64,000 nucleotides of DNA, taken from positions 597,767 through 661,766 of the forward strand of contig NZ_FNCG01000002.1 in the NCBI RefSeq assembly GCF_900100945.1, in the 5' to 3' direction. Position 1 is the stretch's first letter, and every line of letters starts with the position of its first letter. The notes beneath the pieces are model-generated. The model ran no database searches and was not told where the DNA came from. It worked only from the letters and a program-made list of their open reading frames with translations. The stretch is from Mucilaginibacter gossypii. Lineage in GTDB: Bacteria; Bacteroidota; Bacteroidia; Sphingobacteriales; Sphingobacteriaceae. The position numbers were made by a program, and so were the translations under genes. Shown here one piece after another: positions 63,580 to 64,000 of the stretch.

Positions 63580-64000
63580 ACTAACAATGTTTTCTTTGCC
63601 TTGGTTGGAGTTATACAACTGCTAAACTTCGACTTGTTGGGGACATGATTACATCCCCTCAATAGAATTCGATAGTGTACTACTTGCCGATCATTTTTTT
63701 ACTTAAATATGGGCTGTAATCGAGAACGCCTGTGGAGGATGGACATTTATAATGTTGAAAAAAGAAAGGATAAAAAGCACTATACCTCCAATTGCTGGTG
63801 CACGCGTGTCGCTTGTACCTTGTCCGTTTGCTTTGAAAGGATTTTTGACGAATTTGCAACTTCACCTAATTAGATTTGTGACCAGTTGAGAGGAACACGC
63901 GGCACGTGGCCGTTGCACAACGCGCCAGTTATTTTATAATAATTTATGTTAAGATACTGGTTTTTAGTATCTTAATGACATGCAAGGAAAGAAGCACTAT
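63580..64000. other. Terminal 421 bases without a supported gene
   Basis: I see no gene. A 61-codon frame on the minus strand (63680-63865) is basic and unlike any known family. A perfect 10-bp inverted repeat at the far end is listed separately. Confidence 0.55.
63949..63975. repeat. Perfect inverted repeat TTAAGATACT / AGTATCTTAA
   Basis: TTAAGATACT (63949-63958) and AGTATCTTAA (63966-63975) are exact inverted copies around a 7-base spacer. The AT-rich arms and spacer could be an operator for the next gene, beyond the edge, or a weak terminator. Confidence 0.5.

Noticed and set aside
63680..63865. 61-codon basic frame on the minus strand
   Set aside because: No homology by eye and atypical composition.
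1..64000. CRISPR arrays, tRNA, rRNA and intact insertion sequences
   Set aside because: No regularly spaced direct repeats, cloverleaf-like genes, rRNA segments or complete transposase genes were seen anywhere in the window.

Overview
This window comes from a Bacteroidota chromosome, most likely a soil or plant-associated member of the Sphingobacteriaceae such as Mucilaginibacter. The genus is an inference. The evidence is three SusC/SusD pairs, a hybrid two-component system (HTCS), a FecI/FecR pair, many lipoproteins and signal peptides on glycoside hydrolases, promoter elements of the Bacteroidota type (TAnnTTTG), and several families of short intergenic inverted repeats. I see no rRNA, tRNA, CRISPR array or intact insertion sequence.

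Left part (1-26.8 kb). A truncated SPFH-domain gene lies at the left edge. Next come a SusC/SusD pair on the minus strand with no enzyme genes, and an unusual membrane receptor (7TMR-DISM) whose cytoplasmic end is a zinc ribbon plus helix-turn-helix resembling the N-terminus of IS1595-type transposases. A 1356-residue HTCS points the other way and is followed by a second SusC/SusD pair. Behind that pair lie a BNR-4 propeller enzyme, a DUF2264 protein, GH43, GH2 and GH35 enzymes and L-rhamnose mutarotase. This is a polysaccharide utilization locus. My inferred substrate is rhamnose- and glucuronate-capped arabinogalactan, or a related pectic side chain. A TTTTGA-type motif recurs upstream of the HTCS and both SusC genes and may be the HTCS operator. 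An AraC regulator and a secreted alpha/beta hydrolase follow.

Middle (28.4-39.1 kb). An ECF sigma factor and a FecR anti-sigma factor precede a SusC carrying an STN signalling domain, a SusD-like lipoprotein, a DUF5689 lipoprotein, a twin-arginine calcineurin-like phosphoesterase and a glycerophosphodiester phosphodiesterase. This Sus-type system carries phosphoesterases instead of glycosidases, so it may scavenge organic phosphodiesters.

Middle right (39.3-49.5 kb). Two fucosidases (GH29 and GH95) are followed by a translationally coupled SGNH esterase and, further on, a GH78-like rhamnosidase. Between them are small housekeeping or hypothetical genes: a lipoprotein, an orphan CHC2 zinc-finger protein, an ElaA-type acetyltransferase, a small membrane protein and Dps. 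A VOC-family gene is interrupted by a single in-frame TAG.

Right part (49.7-64 kb). A four-gene molybdenum oxidoreductase operon of the PaoABC plus XdhC type is followed by an NDH-2-like dehydrogenase, a type-B carboxylesterase, a flavin reductase-like protein, a large lipoprotein, a small protein resembling EF-Tu domain 3, a DUF5683 protein and cyanase.

Functions are assigned by reading motifs in the translated sequence. No database search was run, and CAZy families and substrates rest on recalled family knowledge.
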